Positions 56,635-64,000 of a stretch of DNA of 64,000 nt are shown piece by piece. The DNA comes from Methylomonas methanica MC09 (GTDB lineage Bacteria > Pseudomonadota > Gammaproteobacteria > Methylococcales > Methylomonadaceae): assembly GCF_000214665.1 (NCBI RefSeq), contig NC_015572.1, positions 1,302,001 through 1,366,000 of the forward strand. The letters run 5' to 3'. The first letter of the stretch is position 1; every line of letters starts with the position of its first letter. The notes beneath the pieces are model-generated. The model had not been told where the DNA came from. It saw only the letters and a program-made list of their open reading frames with translations, and did no database searches. A program made the position numbers and the translations under genes.

Positions 56635-57176
56635 TATTTTTTCGCCTCTGTCTCAGGGGCGTACTTATATAAGAAGGCCATTTGTACCACAATAAAAACC
56701 ACCATTAAGCCCGGTACGCCAAAGGTTTTGAAGTTAACCCAGTCATCGGTGCTGAAATGGTGCATGACATACAGATTCAAAAAGCCAATACCTATAAAAA
56801 ACAGAGCCCAGCTCAGGTTTAAGCGTTTCCATATGTGGGCGGGTAATTCCAGGTTGGCGCCCATCATGCGCTCGATAAAGGTTTTGCGGCCTATGAATTG
56901 GCTGGCCAGGAACGCGCTACCAAATAGCCATTCGATAATACTGAGTTTCCATTTGATGAATTGGTCGTCTTGCAGATACAGCGTCGCGCCGCCCATGACC
57001 AGTATCAGCCCCAGTGTTATCCACTGCATGGTTTCCACTTTACGATACATCAGCCAGTAAGTGGCAACCTGAACAACCGTGGCGGCGATGACAACGGCCG
57101 TGGCTACGTATATGTCGTATAGTTTATAGGCAATGAAAAACAGGATAATAGGGAAAAATTCTAAAAATGGCTTCAT
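56634..57176 (-). CDS. yciB: septation protein A / inner-membrane spanning protein
   Basis: The 180-residue protein has five hydrophobic helices and matches YciB/IspZ ([23 protein letters not shown] at the start, [17 protein letters not shown] near residue 124, [17 protein letters not shown] near 153). It is implicated in cell envelope growth and intracellular septation. Shares one base with the next gene. Confidence 0.93.
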   Translation of the reverse strand: MKPFLEFFPIILFFIAYKLYDIYVATAVVIAATVVQVATYWLMYRKVETMQWITLGLILVMGGATLYLQDDQFIKWKLSIIEWLFGSAFLASQFIGRKTFIERMMGANLELPAHIWKRLNLSWALFFIGIGFLNLYVMHHFSTDDWVNFKTFGVPGLMVVFIVVQMAFLYKYAPETEAKK

Positions 57177-57209
57177 TTAATGCTAATAGTAAAGAATGGA
57201 TAAGGAAGG

Positions 57210-57536
57210 TTAAGCGTAATAATCGACGCGGGTTATCAGGCTTTCAAGTTGCTGCTGGTTGGCTTGCGCGCGCGTTTGACTGTACGCCTGTATGGCTTTA
57301 TTGGGGCGCGTTTCGCTGTCTTGAGAAAAGCCGGTCCGCTGATTGAAACCCGATGTGGCTAACGCGGTTTTAATTTGTTCCGGTGTGGAAGCGGGGGCTT
57401 CCAGGCGTCTTGGGAAATCCGTGGCTTGTTTGTCGCTTGCATTGGTACCGGCTTGTTTTTGGGTAAAGCGGTCCTGCTCCGGCTTGACATAACCGGTTGG
57501 ATAAGCGGTCAACGATGAGCTGTGGATAGTGTTCAC
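57210..57536 (-). CDS. hypothetical protein
   Basis: The 108-residue, Gln/Ser/Thr-rich, hydrophilic protein has no signal peptide or membrane segment and no recognised motif. The C-terminus looks helical (RAQANQQQLESLITRVDYYA). It stands 33 bases before yciB in the same direction. Likely real because of its length and position, but not certain. Confidence 0.5.
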   Translation of the reverse strand: MNTIHSSSLTAYPTGYVKPEQDRFTQKQAGTNASDKQATDFPRRLEAPASTPEQIKTALATSGFNQRTGFSQDSETRPNKAIQAYSQTRAQANQQQLESLITRVDYYA

Positions 57537-57647
57537 ACGTTAATGGTACAGACAGCTGAAATAATCGCCAATTGTAGAATCTTTGTACGCAAATGTACAT
57601 GAGTCGAAATGCTTTGCTGATAAAATGCAAGATTTAGGAGAATAGTT

Positions 57648-57950
57648 ATGCAAGATAAAACGGTTGAATTAGAGGCGGCGGCATTCAGGCAATTGCTGGC
57701 GCATTTGCAGCAACATACCGAGGTACAGAATATCGAATTGATGATACTGGCGGACTTTTGCCGCAATTGCTTGGCTAAATGGTATGCGGCGGCGGCTGTC
57801 GATCGAGGCATGGATGTCAATTACGAGCAAGCCAGGGAGATTATTTACGGCATGCCCTACAGCGAATGGAAGGATCGCTATCAAACGGAGGCTACGGCAG
57901 AACAGCTGGCGGCCTATGACGCGAAACTAAAATTAAAATCCCAATCATGA
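57648..57950 (+). CDS. DUF1244 family protein
   Basis: The 100-residue helical protein has the family core QNIELMILADFCRNCLAKWY near residues 27-46 with a CxxC-like Cys pair, and YEQAREIIYGMPYSEWKDRYQ near 60-80. The function is unknown. It overlaps the next gene by four bases (ATGA). The start is behind GGAG. Confidence 0.9.
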   Translation: MQDKTVELEAAAFRQLLAHLQQHTEVQNIELMILADFCRNCLAKWYAAAAVDRGMDVNYEQAREIIYGMPYSEWKDRYQTEATAEQLAAYDAKLKLKSQS

Positions 57951-58678
57951 TGGCCGCTAACAGCTTTGATGCGATGTTCTCGGGCGTAATAGGCCAAGAG
58001 TATCAGCTATTGAAATTGATATGTCCGTTTGCCACGGAAATGAGTCGGTTGGTCGGCGTTGAAGTGGGCGAATACTGCAAGCTTAAGTCCGATCCGCAAT
58101 TCATAGTTGAATTGGGCGGCGGCACCGGCATAACGACGTTATCGATATTATCCGCCGACGAATGGTCACCCGTGTTAAGTGTGGACAATGAGCCGACCAT
58201 GCAAAATCAAGCCAAACAAAGCTTGCAGGCTTGGGTGGATAGCGGTCGGCTACAGTTTTCGGGAAATGATGCCTTAAGTGCTCTCCAGCAGTTAGCAAGT
58301 GACAGCGTCGATATTGTGGCGTCGGCATATACCTTGCATAACTTTGAGGCCGACTATAGGCGGCAAGTGATACAAGAAATCTTTCGAGTATTGAAAGTGG
58401 GTGGGCAGTTTATCAACGGAGATCGTTACGCCTTGGATGATATCAGCGTTCATACGCGAAATACGCAAAAGGAAGTGGCCGGTTATTTCAAGGTATTAAC
58501 CCAAATCAATCGCTTGGATTTATTGGAACATTGGATCATTCACCTCTTCAATGATGAATCGGAAAATCACATCATGCGCGAATCGATAGCCCTGCAGCAA
58601 ATGATAGCCGCCGGTTTTGAACGGATTCAGTTTAAGGCTCGGCATGAGGTGAACGCATTGCTGACCGCTACAAAATGA
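57947..58678 (+). CDS. class I SAM-dependent methyltransferase
   Basis: The 243-residue protein has motif I VELGGGTGITTLSIL near residues 48-62, the acidic strand-2 end LSVDNEPTM and IVASAYTLHNF near residue 125. The closing segment is typical of small-molecule methyltransferases. The substrate is unknown. Coupled with the DUF1244 gene by ATGA overlap. Confidence 0.85.
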   Translation: MMAANSFDAMFSGVIGQEYQLLKLICPFATEMSRLVGVEVGEYCKLKSDPQFIVELGGGTGITTLSILSADEWSPVLSVDNEPTMQNQAKQSLQAWVDSGRLQFSGNDALSALQQLASDSVDIVASAYTLHNFEADYRRQVIQEIFRVLKVGGQFINGDRYALDDISVHTRNTQKEVAGYFKVLTQINRLDLLEHWIIHLFNDESENHIMRESIALQQMIAAGFERIQFKARHEVNALLTATK

Positions 58679-58733
58679 CCGGGAATTTTGATTCTGGTTT
58701 TCCACTCCTATTCAAGTAGTCGCGAGGTTAGAC

Positions 58734-60473
58734 ATGGCTAAACCTAAAAACGATAAAAATCAAAAGCCGCAAGATAGTTTTGCGGACGATTTGGACTCGA
58801 TGCTGAATCTCGATGATGTAGCCGGGCAGGAAGTCGGTTTGATTGACGACGATGAGGCCATAGACAGGCTCTTGATAGGTGATGATTTTGAAGCTGAATC
58901 GCTCGAGGAAAATGCATCGTCGCAATTCGACGACATTGATCAGCTAATTGATGAAGGGGCCGAGAAGGCCGACAAAATAGTGCCTGACTTTGACGAATTT
59001 GGCGATGACATCGACGATTTGATCGCGGATATCCAAATCCCTCCCAAGCAATCTAAAGAAATGGAGCAAGACCCCTTAGCCCCGCCCGATGACTTATTCA
59101 TAGAACAGGAGGCCGAAGATACGGCTCTGGATACTCCGGGAACGGTCGAAAACTTAGCCCAAGAAGACATTATTCCGGCAGAAATAGCCTCGGAAACGGA
59201 TATCGCCGGCAACGGTGACGTATTGGAGGCAATGACCGAGATCGATGAATTCTCTGATGAAATGGATCAGTCATCTTCAGGAAATGCCGATTTTTTACTG
59301 GCTGATTTTGATATTTCAGTGGACGACGAGTTTGCCGATGATAATGACTACAGCCCTGAAAATCCGGTTGACGAATTATCGGAACCGGAGCCGGTCGCTC
59401 AACCCGAAGAGACGCCGGTCGCCGAGCCTGAAGCTGAAACCATTAACGAAGAACTAGTAGCTGCAAAAGAGTCTTTGCTTGATGCTGTAGACGCTGATGC
59501 CATCTCAGACGCCGCCGAAGCCGAGATTGCTGAACCCGACGTATCGGAAATGAGTGCCGATAACCTAAAGCCCGCGCCAGTACCGAGTAAGCCGGACGTG
59601 GAATATGCGGCTTTGATTGCTGGATTAACCGCTCAAATTAACGATCTGGTCAAGCAGCAGGCACATGTCAACCACGATTTGCAGCTAAAAGGCGATAAGG
59701 ATGAATTGAAATCCATTGCGGGAAATGTCGATACATTACAAAGCGAGCAAAAAAAAACCAAGCGGCATATCAATGAATTGAACAATAAAAAGCCGGTATC
59801 GGCCTATGTGGCAAACGGCATAGCCGTTGTGGCGTTGATCGTCGGCGGCAGTTTGGGGTACCAGGGTTATGTTGCTAAATCTCAAGTTGCTCAGATTATT
59901 GATTATATGGGGAAAATGCAAACTCAGATCAATGCAGCCCCTACCGCCGATGCCGCCGAGAAAGAAATGTTACGCAAACAGCTCGACGAATTGTCCCGTG
60001 CCAATAGCGTGACCAGCGAACAGATCGCCGAGCTCACCAAATCCATGCAAGGGCAGGCAGGCGGAGACAAGCCGACCGGCGAGTTGAGTAAGCAGTTGGC
60101 AGACTTGAATAATCAAGATATGCAGATGGGAGCGGCAATTGAGGCGCTACAGGGTAAAGTCGCGGCCTTGGAAAAAGGTAGGGCGACTAAGCCGGCGGCA
60201 AAACCAGTAGCCAAAAAACCGCCGGTAGCGGAGGATAATTGGGTAGTCAATCTGGTGGCGTTTAAGCAAGACTGGTATGCCAAACGTAAAGCCGAAGAGT
60301 TTGCCGGCAAAGGTGTGCAGGCCAAAGTGGTCAAAACCGAATCCAAGGGAGAAACCTGGTATCGTTTGAGTGTCGATGGTTTTAAAAGCCAATATGAGGC
60401 CGCCGCTTATGCGGCCCGGGTTAAAAAAACGCTGAATTTAGACTCGGTTTGGGTCAATAAGAACAAAAAGTAA
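58734..60473 (+). CDS. SPOR-domain membrane protein with acidic N-terminal region
   Basis: This 579-residue protein is largely low-complexity Asp/Glu-rich through residue 300, then has a short helical coil (330-350), one transmembrane helix (about 356-378), a periplasmic coiled coil and a SPOR domain at about 501-579 (NWVVNLVAFKQDWYAKRKAEEF, WYRLSVDGF). SPOR domains bind denuded peptidoglycan strands at the septum. It is therefore probably a division-site or envelope protein. Confidence 0.85.
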   Translation: MAKPKNDKNQKPQDSFADDLDSMLNLDDVAGQEVGLIDDDEAIDRLLIGDDFEAESLEENASSQFDDIDQLIDEGAEKADKIVPDFDEFGDDIDDLIADIQIPPKQSKEMEQDPLAPPDDLFIEQEAEDTALDTPGTVENLAQEDIIPAEIASETDIAGNGDVLEAMTEIDEFSDEMDQSSSGNADFLLADFDISVDDEFADDNDYSPENPVDELSEPEPVAQPEETPVAEPEAETINEELVAAKESLLDAVDADAISDAAEAEIAEPDVSEMSADNLKPAPVPSKPDVEYAALIAGLTAQINDLVKQQAHVNHDLQLKGDKDELKSIAGNVDTLQSEQKKTKRHINELNNKKPVSAYVANGIAVVALIVGGSLGYQGYVAKSQVAQIIDYMGKMQTQINAAPTADAAEKEMLRKQLDELSRANSVTSEQIAELTKSMQGQAGGDKPTGELSKQLADLNNQDMQMGAAIEALQGKVAALEKGRATKPAAKPVAKKPPVAEDNWVVNLVAFKQDWYAKRKAEEFAGKGVQAKVVKTESKGETWYRLSVDGFKSQYEAAAYAARVKKTLNLDSVWVNKNKK

Positions 60474-60671
60474 TGTAATTCATGTACGTTTTTGACAGTT
60501 TCGTCATCCCGTCTGTCATGTCTGACACACATGGCGGTAATTTGCCGATTTTTAATGGCTACTTTAGGCGAATACAGTTTTTATGTGATTGATTTCAAAA
60601 AAATTAAAAAAAATGGCTCTGCTTATGCTGGTTGATTAATGTGATTAACCCGTTCAAATAAGGTGAATGCC

Positions 60672-60878
60672 ATGGAAAATTCAAATGAAATCAATGAAAT
60701 GTATGTCGAACGTTTTGCGTTTATCGAGACCCTGAGTCGGGAATTTGTAGCCATGACGGGTTGCGGCGTCTATGTGTTTTTGAATCCTATGGACCTGGAT
60801 CAGTTGTTCGATAAATACCAAAACCTGGGTTTATCAATGCGAGTCTTTGCAAGGCAATGCGTCAGGAATTTAACGTAA
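60672..60878 (+). CDS. small hypothetical protein
   Basis: The 68-residue protein has no membrane segment and no recognised family (MENSNEINEMYVERFAFIE at the start, basic C-terminus FARQCVRNLT). AAGGTGA lies at good distance from the ATG at 60672; GTG at 60663 overlaps this site. An upstream gap of about 190 bases has no other gene. Confidence 0.55.
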   Translation: MENSNEINEMYVERFAFIETLSREFVAMTGCGVYVFLNPMDLDQLFDKYQNLGLSMRVFARQCVRNLT

Positions 60879-60906
60879 AAGCGTTTCTAAGTTTCAAGAT
60901 TGTGGT

Positions 60907-60922
60907 TCCCGCGTAAGCGGGA
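60907..60922. repeat. REP-like hairpin
   Basis: TCCCGC (60907-60912) and GCGGGA (60917-60922) form a short GC stem with a GTAA loop, embedded in a GTTCCCGCGTAAGCGGGAGC unit. The form is that of a dispersed REP sequence; no T-run follows. Confidence 0.45.
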
Positions 60923-61026
60923 GCTACAGAGAATTCAATACTTTGGGTGTCGGCGTTTACAGAATGGCAAATGCTCTGAGCTATCCTTAGTCGCGCTTAT
61001 ACGGTTGTAATTTCAGAGGACAAAGC

Positions 61027-61281
61027 ATGGATCAGGCTTTTTGGCATCAACGTTGGCAACAAAACCAGATCGGTTTCCACGCTGTAGAGTTTAACCTCCA
61101 TCTGCAAAATCATTGGCCGACACTTCATATACACAAGGGCGCTAAAGTTCTTGTACCTTTGTGCGGCAAGAGCCAAGATATCCTGTGGTTAATGGCTCAA
61201 GGCTACCAGGTAACGGGTGTCGAATTGAGTCCGGTGGCCGTTCAAGCGTTCTTCGCTGAAAACCGGAAAGTTTCAAGCTAG
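61027..61281 (+). pseudogene. tpm: thiopurine S-methyltransferase-type gene, 5' fragment
   Basis: The first 84 residues of a TPMT-family methyltransferase are present: FWHQRWQQNQIGFH near the start and VLVPLCGKSQDILWLMAQGY with the SAM motif. It is cut after AFFAENRKVSS, with a stop supplied by the first TAG of the insertion element. The rest of the gene follows on the other side of the element in the same frame. GAGG precedes the ATG. Confidence 0.9.
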
Positions 61282-61303
61282 TTGTCGCCTCGACGTAAAA
61301 ATA

Positions 61304-62386
61304 CTATGCGGTTATTTTGTCTGGATTAGCGACCTCCTGGGGCGAGTTGTTTTGGGTTTCGGCATGATCCGGATTTAGATGCACGGTATGGATTCTGTTC
61401 CAGTTCCGGGTGTTTTGGCTCCAGCGCCGTGGGTTTTGGCGGCGGGCGTCTTCATAGAGCGCTTTGCGTTGATTCAACAGTGCCTCGTCCAATCCGGCGT
61501 GGCGTTGGGCCGGGGTCACGAAGCCAATGGCGCTATGCCGATGTTCGTGGTTGTACCATTGCACCAGGTCGGCTACCCACTGCCGGGCGGCGACCAGGTC
61601 GGCAAACGGTTTTAACGGGTATTGCGGACGATATTTCAGGGTTTTGAACAGCGATTCCGAATACGGATTGTCATTACTCACCGCCGGTCGGCTGAGCGAG
61701 GGCATGACGCCAAGCTGTTGCAGGGTGGCCAGCATCGTGGCGCCTTTCATGGGGCTGCCGTTATCGGAATGCAGGATAACTTGCCCAGGTTGTAGCCCTT
61801 CGCGTAAAACAATATCCCGTAACAACTCGCTGGCGTATTGGCTGCTTTCTGCCTCAAATACCTGCCAGCCGACGATCTGGCGACTGAAAATATCGAGGAA
61901 CAAGTAGAGGTAGTAGAACTGGCCTTTGACTGCGGCCGCAAGATAGGTAATGTCCCAGCTGTAGAGTTGATTGGGCGCGGTCGCACTCAATGCTTTGGGT
62001 TTTAAGCGAGGCTGACTGGGACGTTCACTGCGGCGGTGTTTCAGTTGCCGGGCGGCTTTCAGTAGGCGATAGATCGTCGATTCGGAGCCCAGATAAATCC
62101 CCTGATCCGCCAAGCGCGGGACAATCTGACTGGGGGGTAAATCCGCAAATTCGGCGGAATTGGCCACGGCCAGAATGCGGTTGCGCTCGGCCTCGGTCAG
62201 CGCATGCGCCGGCGTATATTGCCGCCTCGGTCGCCGGTCTTCGCCCGGGGTTTCGCCGGCCTGCCAGCGCTGCAAGGTGCGCGGGCTCAGGCCCAGCACG
62301 GCACAGGCTTGGTCTTGGCGGGCACCGGCCTCGGTGGCTTCGGCGACGGATTCGATCAGGGTTTGGCGCTGCTGAAGGGATGTCAT
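61304..62386 (-). CDS. IS3-family transposase OrfB (DDE integrase domain)
   Basis: The 360-residue protein has an N-terminal helix-turn-helix-like region (CAVLGLSPRTLQRWQAGE) and an rve catalytic core: D in YSWDITYL near 145, D in ILHSDNGSPM near 206 and E in YSESLFKTLKYRP near 245. It overlaps orfA by ATGA, so re-initiation instead of frameshifting would produce it. Confidence 0.93.
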   Translation of the reverse strand: MTSLQQRQTLIESVAEATEAGARQDQACAVLGLSPRTLQRWQAGETPGEDRRPRRQYTPAHALTEAERNRILAVANSAEFADLPPSQIVPRLADQGIYLGSESTIYRLLKAARQLKHRRSERPSQPRLKPKALSATAPNQLYSWDITYLAAAVKGQFYYLYLFLDIFSRQIVGWQVFEAESSQYASELLRDIVLREGLQPGQVILHSDNGSPMKGATMLATLQQLGVMPSLSRPAVSNDNPYSESLFKTLKYRPQYPLKPFADLVAARQWVADLVQWYNHEHRHSAIGFVTPAQRHAGLDEALLNQRKALYEDARRQNPRRWSQNTRNWNRIHTVHLNPDHAETQNNSPQEVANPDKITA

Positions 62387-62883
62387 TCGACCTCGCCCGC
62401 CAACAGCGCCCGCACCTTTTTTTGCAGGATCAGCAAGGCAGCGGCTTCAGCCAGAGCTTTGTCCTTACGGTTGAGTTCGCGTTCCAGGCGTTGATTCTCC
62501 ACTTTCAGTGCGCGCAGGGTTTGACTGGCATCGCCGTCTGAACGGGAGCGGGTGACGGCACAAAAATCGCTTTTCCACTGCGCGAGTTGATGAGCGAATA
62601 GTCCACGTTGCCGACACCAGGCATTCAATGCCTCGCCGGATATACCATGGCTTTCATGGAGGGCCAGTAAACGCTCTTCGGGGCGCCAATCTTGAGGGCG
62701 CTTGCTCACGTTTGGGCTTGACGTATCGGTGGGTGTGCTGCTTTTCATCCAGTTTTTTAAGGTATGTATGCTGAGGTTAGATTCGTCGGCAATGTCTTGA
62801 ATGGTTCGTTTTCCACGTTTGTAGACTTTTGCCAGGGCTTGCTCTCTGAACTCGTCAGAATACTGCTTTTTCGGGGTAATCAT
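62383..62883 (-). CDS. IS3-family OrfA (helix-turn-helix protein)
   Basis: The 166-residue protein has a typical N-terminal HTH_Tnp_1 domain (YSDEFREQALAKVYKRGKRTIQDIADESNLSIHTLKNWMK) and a C-terminal leucine-zipper-like coil (LKVENQRLERELNRKDKALAEAAALL). It binds the ends of the element together with OrfB. Confidence 0.92.
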   Translation of the reverse strand: MITPKKQYSDEFREQALAKVYKRGKRTIQDIADESNLSIHTLKNWMKSSTPTDTSSPNVSKRPQDWRPEERLLALHESHGISGEALNAWCRQRGLFAHQLAQWKSDFCAVTRSRSDGDASQTLRALKVENQRLERELNRKDKALAEAAALLILQKKVRALLAGEVE

Positions 62884-62931
62884 TTTTTATCTCAAATTTA
62901 ATGGATTCTATAAATTTGAGGCGACAACTAT

Positions 62932-63369
62932 TTTGACGCGGGGGGAAACGCTTTGTCTGTACGCGAATTTCGACAACAACATTTCACGGTTTACCAACTG
63001 GATGGCCTAAATATCTATTGCGGCGATTTTTTTCAGCTTGCCGCCCATGATACCGGCGAATTATCGGCAGTGTGGGATCGTGCTTCGCTGGTAGCGTTGC
63101 CGCCTGCGATGCGGGTTGCTTACGTTGATCGAATGCGGCAATTGCTTACGCCGGGTAGCCGAATCTTATTGGTTGCTTTCGATTACCCTCAACACGAAAT
63201 GCAAGGACCGCCTTTTTGTGTGCCAAGCGCTGAAGTGCAGGCACTTTACGGCGGATGGTGCGAAGTCGAGTTGTTAAGCACTCACGATATTCTGGATGAC
63301 GAACCGCATTTTCGTGAGCGAGGTTTGAGTCGTCTGCAAGAACAGGCCTATAAGCTAACGGTAGGTTGA
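62932..63369 (+). pseudogene. tpm: thiopurine S-methyltransferase-type gene, 3' fragment
   Basis: This is the distal part of the interrupted gene: GLNIYCGDFFQL, VWDRASLVALPPAMRVAYVDRM, LVAFDYPQHEMQGPPFCVP and EVELLSTHDIL follow TPMT order. It remains in the same frame as the 5' fragment (both starts equal 1 modulo 3). A TTG at 62953 could start a separate short protein, but it would lack the first SAM motif. The joined protein would be about 229 residues, a little longer than usual. Confidence 0.88.
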
Positions 63370-63635
63370 TGACTACTACTATCGGCTCAACTCTATCCGC
63401 GTCGATATTGCATTTGGTCTGATCAACACTGTCTTTCTGGAATAGATTTTCTGATTCAACGAAAAAATGCGCGCTGCATAACGATTTCTGATCAACTTCA
63501 GCGGGAAATCGGACTTTCGATCGTCTTGTTGTTAAATCATGCCGAATTGCTGCTAATTTTGGGTGCTAGATATAGAGCCGCAGCCTTGGCATGCGCCCGT
63601 ACTGATTAAAATAGCGAAATACTTGGAGGAATTGA

Positions 63636-64000
63636 ATGAATTGGTTTATGGAATTCTGCTTCAGCGCGAGAATCGAACCTAAACGGCTTGGCCGAAATAC
63701 TCGTCTGTTGCCTCGGCGAGGTTTGCATCCGCTTAGCGGCATCCTGCTCCTGCTGCTAGGGGTAAATTTGAGCCATCCCGCACGAGCCTGCTCGCTACAA
63801 TTCACCTCGCCGGCGCGCGGAAGCACTGTCGCGTCATCGCAGATCGGCGTCTCTGGAACTGGTTCCGGCAATGCCAATTCGGGCGATCAAGGGCAGGTTA
63901 CCGCTTATATTAACGGGACACCGTTTTTCAGTCAGAGCGGCACCTTTACCACGCTGATCAATTTCCTGGGTTCGGGTGCCGCCTCGGTCACTCTGCAAAA
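63636..64000 (+). CDS. secreted protein, N-terminal part (runs off window)
   Basis: An open frame starts at ATG 63636 behind a strong GGAGGA (63625-63630) and continues without stop to the window end, giving 121 residues. It has a long signal peptide with a basic start and hydrophobic core LSGILLLLLGVNLSHPARA, likely cut before CSLQF near residue 54. The mature start is Gly/Ser/Thr-rich and beta-like, similar to Ig-type domains of large exported proteins. The full identity cannot be seen. The preceding 265 bases hold no gene. Confidence 0.65.
   Translation, partial: MNWFMEFCFSARIEPKRLGRNTRLLPRRGLHPLSGILLLLLGVNLSHPARACSLQFTSPARGSTVASSQIGVSGTGSGNANSGDQGQVTAYINGTPFFSQSGTFTTLINFLGSGAASVTLQ

Larger units (their letters stand above)
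61279..62930 (-). mobile_element. IS3-family insertion sequence
   Basis: Perfect 13-base terminal inverted repeats TAGTTGTCGCCTC (61279-61291) and GAGGCGACAACTA (62918-62930) bound orfA and orfB on the minus strand. The length is 1,652 bases. The flanks (AAGC and TTTT) do not show a target duplication. Some flanking bases also match between ends (TCAA just outside), so the exact ends may lie a few bases further out. Confidence 0.9.

Noticed and set aside
60530..60548. Possible sigma-54 promoter (TGGCGGTAATTTGCC)
   Set aside because: The GG and GC elements are separated by nine bases instead of ten, so the fixed spacing needed by sigma-54 is not met.
1..64000. CRISPR array, tRNA, rRNA or prophage
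   Set aside because: No regularly spaced direct repeats, cloverleaf-type sequences, ribosomal RNA stretches or phage structural genes were recognised by reading; short RNAs could still be missed without a search program.

Overview
The window looks like chromosome from a gammaproteobacterial methanotroph or methylotroph, most probably Methylococcales and close to Methylomonas. The basis is a dihydropteroate-synthase-like protein paired with a dihydromethanopterin-reductase-like flavoprotein (tetrahydromethanopterin cofactor synthesis), an NAD-linked FdsGBA formate dehydrogenase, an exosortase A polysaccharide cluster, and general protein similarity. This is inference; no rRNA or marker gene is present.

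Layout. (1) 131-3004, minus: three tightly coupled genes for a von Willebrand factor A membrane protein and two small single-pass membrane proteins of unknown role. (2) 3256-27610: a large exopolysaccharide/exosortase A cluster with a polysaccharide deacetylase, sulfotransferase, O-antigen-ligase-like protein, flippase, acyltransferase and methyltransferase, several glycosyltransferases, an exosortase-associated acyl module (ACP, acyl-CoA-ligase-like protein, PLP decarboxylase, two alpha/beta hydrolases, GNAT-like protein), a GtrA-GtrB fusion followed by a GtrC-like membrane protein, XrtA fused to an EpsI domain, and ManC. The glycosyltransferase part is visibly AT-rich. (3) 27704-28978: a CorA-type channel with an MgtE-like N-terminus. 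(4) 29056-39135: an SUF iron-sulfur cluster locus (Rrf2 regulator, sufB, sufC, sufD, sufS, sufU, Rieske protein) interrupted twice: by a 2-kb repeat-flanked segment with an orphan gene between sufB and sufC, and by an antiparallel Uma2-type gene between sufD and sufS. (5) 39163-48373: SPFH protein, MinD/ParA-like ATPase, methanopterin genes, DUF3422, xseA, a YeeE/YedE pair and a DmeF-type metal exporter. (6) 48581-54540, minus: fdsG-fdsB-fdsA-fdhD-fdsD. (7) 54720-60878: Fur-controlled bfd, a PpiC lipoprotein, BolA, YciI, YciB and a SPOR-domain protein. (8) 61027-63369: a thiopurine methyltransferase-type gene split by an IS3-family element. (9) 63636 to the end: the start of a secreted protein.

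How the parts fit together. The exosortase genes probably supply envelope or secreted polysaccharide together with sorting of PEP-CTERM proteins; no PEP-CTERM substrate is visible here. ManC supplies GDP-mannose. The SUF system and Bfd support Fe-S and iron supply, which the Fe-S-rich formate dehydrogenase needs; formate dehydrogenase and methanopterin synthesis both belong to C1 oxidation.

The most unusual structure is the segment between sufB and sufC. Two copies of an approximately 267-bp repeat lie in opposite orientation around an AT-rich orphan gene and a REPIN-like doublet. The hairpin arms differ between the copies but remain perfectly paired in each, which points to selection on structure. 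No tRNA, rRNA or CRISPR array was seen.
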